NCBI GenBank assembly: GCA_018398805.1
Contig: JAGFBZ010002033.1
Location: 186,001-250,000, forward strand
DNA: 64,000 nucleotides
Source of the DNA: Hirundichthys speculiger
Taxonomy: Eukaryota; Chordata; Actinopteri; Beloniformes; Exocoetidae
Reading direction: 5' to 3'
A program made the translations under genes and the position numbers. The notes below the pieces were generated by a model. It was not told the DNA's origin, did not search any database, and saw only the letters and a list, made by a program, of their open reading frames with translations. Shown one piece after another: positions 61,460 to 64,000 of this stretch; the stretch's first letter is position 1; each line of letters opens with the position of its first letter.

Positions 61460-64000
61460 CCAAAATAAAAAGGGAGAGTGACACTTAGAGATTTGACTGA
61501 CAATGTTTATGTTATGTCATAAATTTTCTCATGCTGCTACAGTAACTTATCTCTGTACAAACAGATGCCATAGATGAGTTCTCCTTTAAATATTCCACAT
61601 GACATTAATTAAAAAAAAAACTCTTTAAAAAATGCTGAAAAGGAAGCAGCGGTACTGGATCTCCGCGATATTATGACAAGTTAGGGTCACAAATATTTCA
61701 CTAAGACCACAAGATAGCGTGTCAACTTTTGATAAAAATAACCTTTAAAATGTTTCAAAGAGTTAGGAAATAAAGGAAATGACCCTATGTCTCATGTAAA
61801 AACAGCAAGTTAGTTTATCATTAAATCAGCAGAAAAATATGGACATACTGTAACACCTAGACACTGATTAATCTTTTGCAGGTCTGTAAAAAATCCTTGG
61901 TAAGATTTAAGGGAATTATTATATAACTTCCCTTTGGGGAAACTTTGCTTCCTTGGATTAATTTCCATATAGGCATTAATGACATTTTTTAAAATAAAAA
62001 TGAAGCAAAAGTACTGACAACAACAACATATCCAAAAAACACCAATAATACTTTCTATTAAAGTAAACTGAGAAGTTAAAACTGTGTCTGTCTGTGCATC
62101 TCAAAAACAGTCTGCTTCAAAGATGGTGAATTACTGAGGACCTCAGTGAGAAGAATGCTGAGTTTGAAGACGTTTTACTCTGCCTGTCTTGTTTTGGGGC
62201 AAAAGGGAAAGTATTGAGAGAGAGTCTAAAGCCTGATTTATGATTCTGCATAGCACACACGCACATAGGCTACACATGGGCCTTACGCCTACATTAGTAT
62301 TTATACTGGTGGGTTGTTGTTTGTGTTGCTCTGTAATTACACCACCAAAGGCTAGAGGGCAGTGTGGGTTCTCTTTTAAGTGCTGGGCTTCCATTATGTA
62401 GCTCAAACTTATCAATAAGGAAATAAAGTATATTTTATGTGAATTGACACTGGTAAATGTTGAGCAGCAGTTCTTTTTACAGATATTGAAGGAAACTATT
62501 GTATTTTACCTAAATTCATAACAACAAATAAAAAGTAGCAGTGGAAAATAGAAGACAAAGACGAACAAAACCAGGCGGACCAATCGCATCTCTTGTGGTC
62601 CGCATCACCATGATTAGAGAGAGGTGCATGTTGGTGCACATGTCCATTATACATGAGCGATTTCATGCAACTGCATACTATCTTGAGTGGAGGCAGGTAC
62701 GTAGCCATCATGTTCAAAGCTGATTTAAACCTTGCTATTTTACTGTAAATCATGACTACAGTATAAACAACTTTAACCAGACACTTTGAGCTCTACTCTC
62801 AACATCCTCCACCTTTCTTCATCCACTGTCCTGGGAGTCAGGCACCAAGGGATCATAAATATCTAGGAAACCTGCAACAGCCACCATCAGCTTCTCCTCT
62901 ATGGTTCTTAATAAGGACAGAAAGCACTTTCATATACAGCGTTCTAATATGAACATGAAAACATGGACATAAGGAGAAACTTCTCACTGAACGTAGAGAA
63001 CTGTGTCTACTTTGATTGGTTGACACCGTTGTGTTGGACACCTTCATTTACATAAATTTGAGCTCAAGTTTATGATGTGCTGCATGGACTCCCTGCCTTT
63101 ATGAGATCTCTTGCATAGGCAATTAAAACGCCTCCTTCCAATAGAAAATGACTGGGATTGGTGCAATGCGAGTGACCTGTTGTGTGTAATGGACACTGGC
63201 AGTCAGTAACATCAATGAACTTGTTAACAAGCACTGCAATCCCTCCTCCTTTATTTTGTCTTTTAAAAAAGTCTGAAAACTGGTTAGAGAGAGACGTTGG
63301 AGTCCAGGGTATGTTCCCGCTGACATGTCTTGGTGAAATGCATTATATTTAACTCTATTGTTACTCTATTTAACAGACCCACTCGCTTTCGTGATTGAGA
63401 GATGATCATTTTACTCCTACTCAATACTTTCTTGATTAATTCCCTTCACCTCAGTAGATATGAGGTCTTCTGGGCATTAAATGGCATTTGAAAAGTCCAA
63501 ACAGCTGATCCTATATATAAACTACTTTTTCTGTCGCTATGGTTATCCATCATAGCCAATGTTCAAAAGGGCTAGACTAGCAGAAACTACTTAAGTAGTA
63601 GCAGAATCAAATTGGAATCAAAAATATGTGTTTTAATAGAAAGAAACTGTAGAAAATATAATGATGCAAAGAAAAACACAATATAATCATAGCTACTGCA
63701 ACAGTGTGGTGCCATTTTAGAACTTTCCTTACATACATGACTCTCATGGAGAGTGTTTCCATAATATCTTTATTATTGAGTTTTAGATGCGTTGCTGGGT
63801 TGATTTTCTTACCTTTGCATATAGCCACACTAGTTGTGTATCCATTTTCTAGCTTTTGTGCCAAGCTATGCAAAGTGGCTGCCTTATACTCAGTTTAACA
63901 GCCTATAAATAAGGCTAGATGCGTATCACCTTACTTATCAAACATTTTTGAAAGAAAACAAGCAGAGAAATAAAAGAACAGAAACAACTTTAATGTAGCT
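61460..64000. other. Non-coding stretch to the right edge
   Basis: AT-rich, with an A-tract near 61611-61620. A minus-strand frame at 63123-63326 with SLTSFQTFLKDKIKEEG is unassigned. No splice-supported exon is seen. It could be the last intron of the gene whose terminal exon is proposed at 61456. Confidence 0.35.

Overview
This window is vertebrate nuclear DNA, and a ray-finned fish (probably percomorph teleost) is the best fit. Genes are split by GT/AG introns, and intergenic and intronic sequence is filled with fish-type transposon debris: RTE, CR1/Rex-like and L2-like LINE pieces, tRNA-derived SINEs, a Tc1/mariner-type MITE and a hAT element. There is no bacterial, phage or CRISPR content. 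Protein names come from recognising the spliced translations; no search was run.

Layout. Positions 1-19.5 kb hold no exon I can support. The region is mostly unique sequence with one clean non-autonomous hAT transposon (6202-7610), one SINE (9.4 kb) and one LINE scrap (15.3 kb). A CpG-rich block at 19.5-20.3 kb contains a strong splice donor on the minus strand, so it may be the promoter and non-coding first exon of a gene running left out of the window. From 23.3 to 29.2 kb lies rbm22 (+, 11 coding exons, 427 aa), a spliceosomal RNA-binding protein. Convergent with it is myoz3 (-, 30.1-34.1 kb, 5 coding exons, 258 aa), a sarcomeric Z-disc protein. RBM22 and MYOZ3 are also neighbours on human 5q33, which supports both calls.

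From 36 to 53 kb is a gene-poor, repeat-rich stretch: a possible solo LTR, a CR1/Rex-like LINE that lost its catalytic motif by internal deletion, L2-like fragments, an orphan transposon-type exon, and two pieces that look like a decayed guanylate cyclase. From 53.8 to 60.4 kb, on the minus strand, are an unrecognised small single-pass membrane protein gene (109 aa) and a complete ARL3-family small GTPase gene (6 coding exons, 187 aa). A near-perfect RFX X-box lies just upstream of the first exon of the membrane-protein gene. Since ARL3 works in cilia, the small protein is a reasonable ciliary candidate. At 61.3-61.46 kb there is what looks like the last exon and poly(A) signal of another minus-strand gene entering from the right.

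How the genes work together: no joint pathway is evident for rbm22 (splicing) and myoz3 (muscle Z-disc). The possible functional pair is arl3 plus the X-box-bearing membrane protein gene, and that link is inference. I found no evidence for a wholly new biological system. The most useful leads are the X-box/orphan membrane protein, the cyclase relic, the orphan exon at 44 kb and the unidentified gene ends at 20.0 and 61.4 kb.
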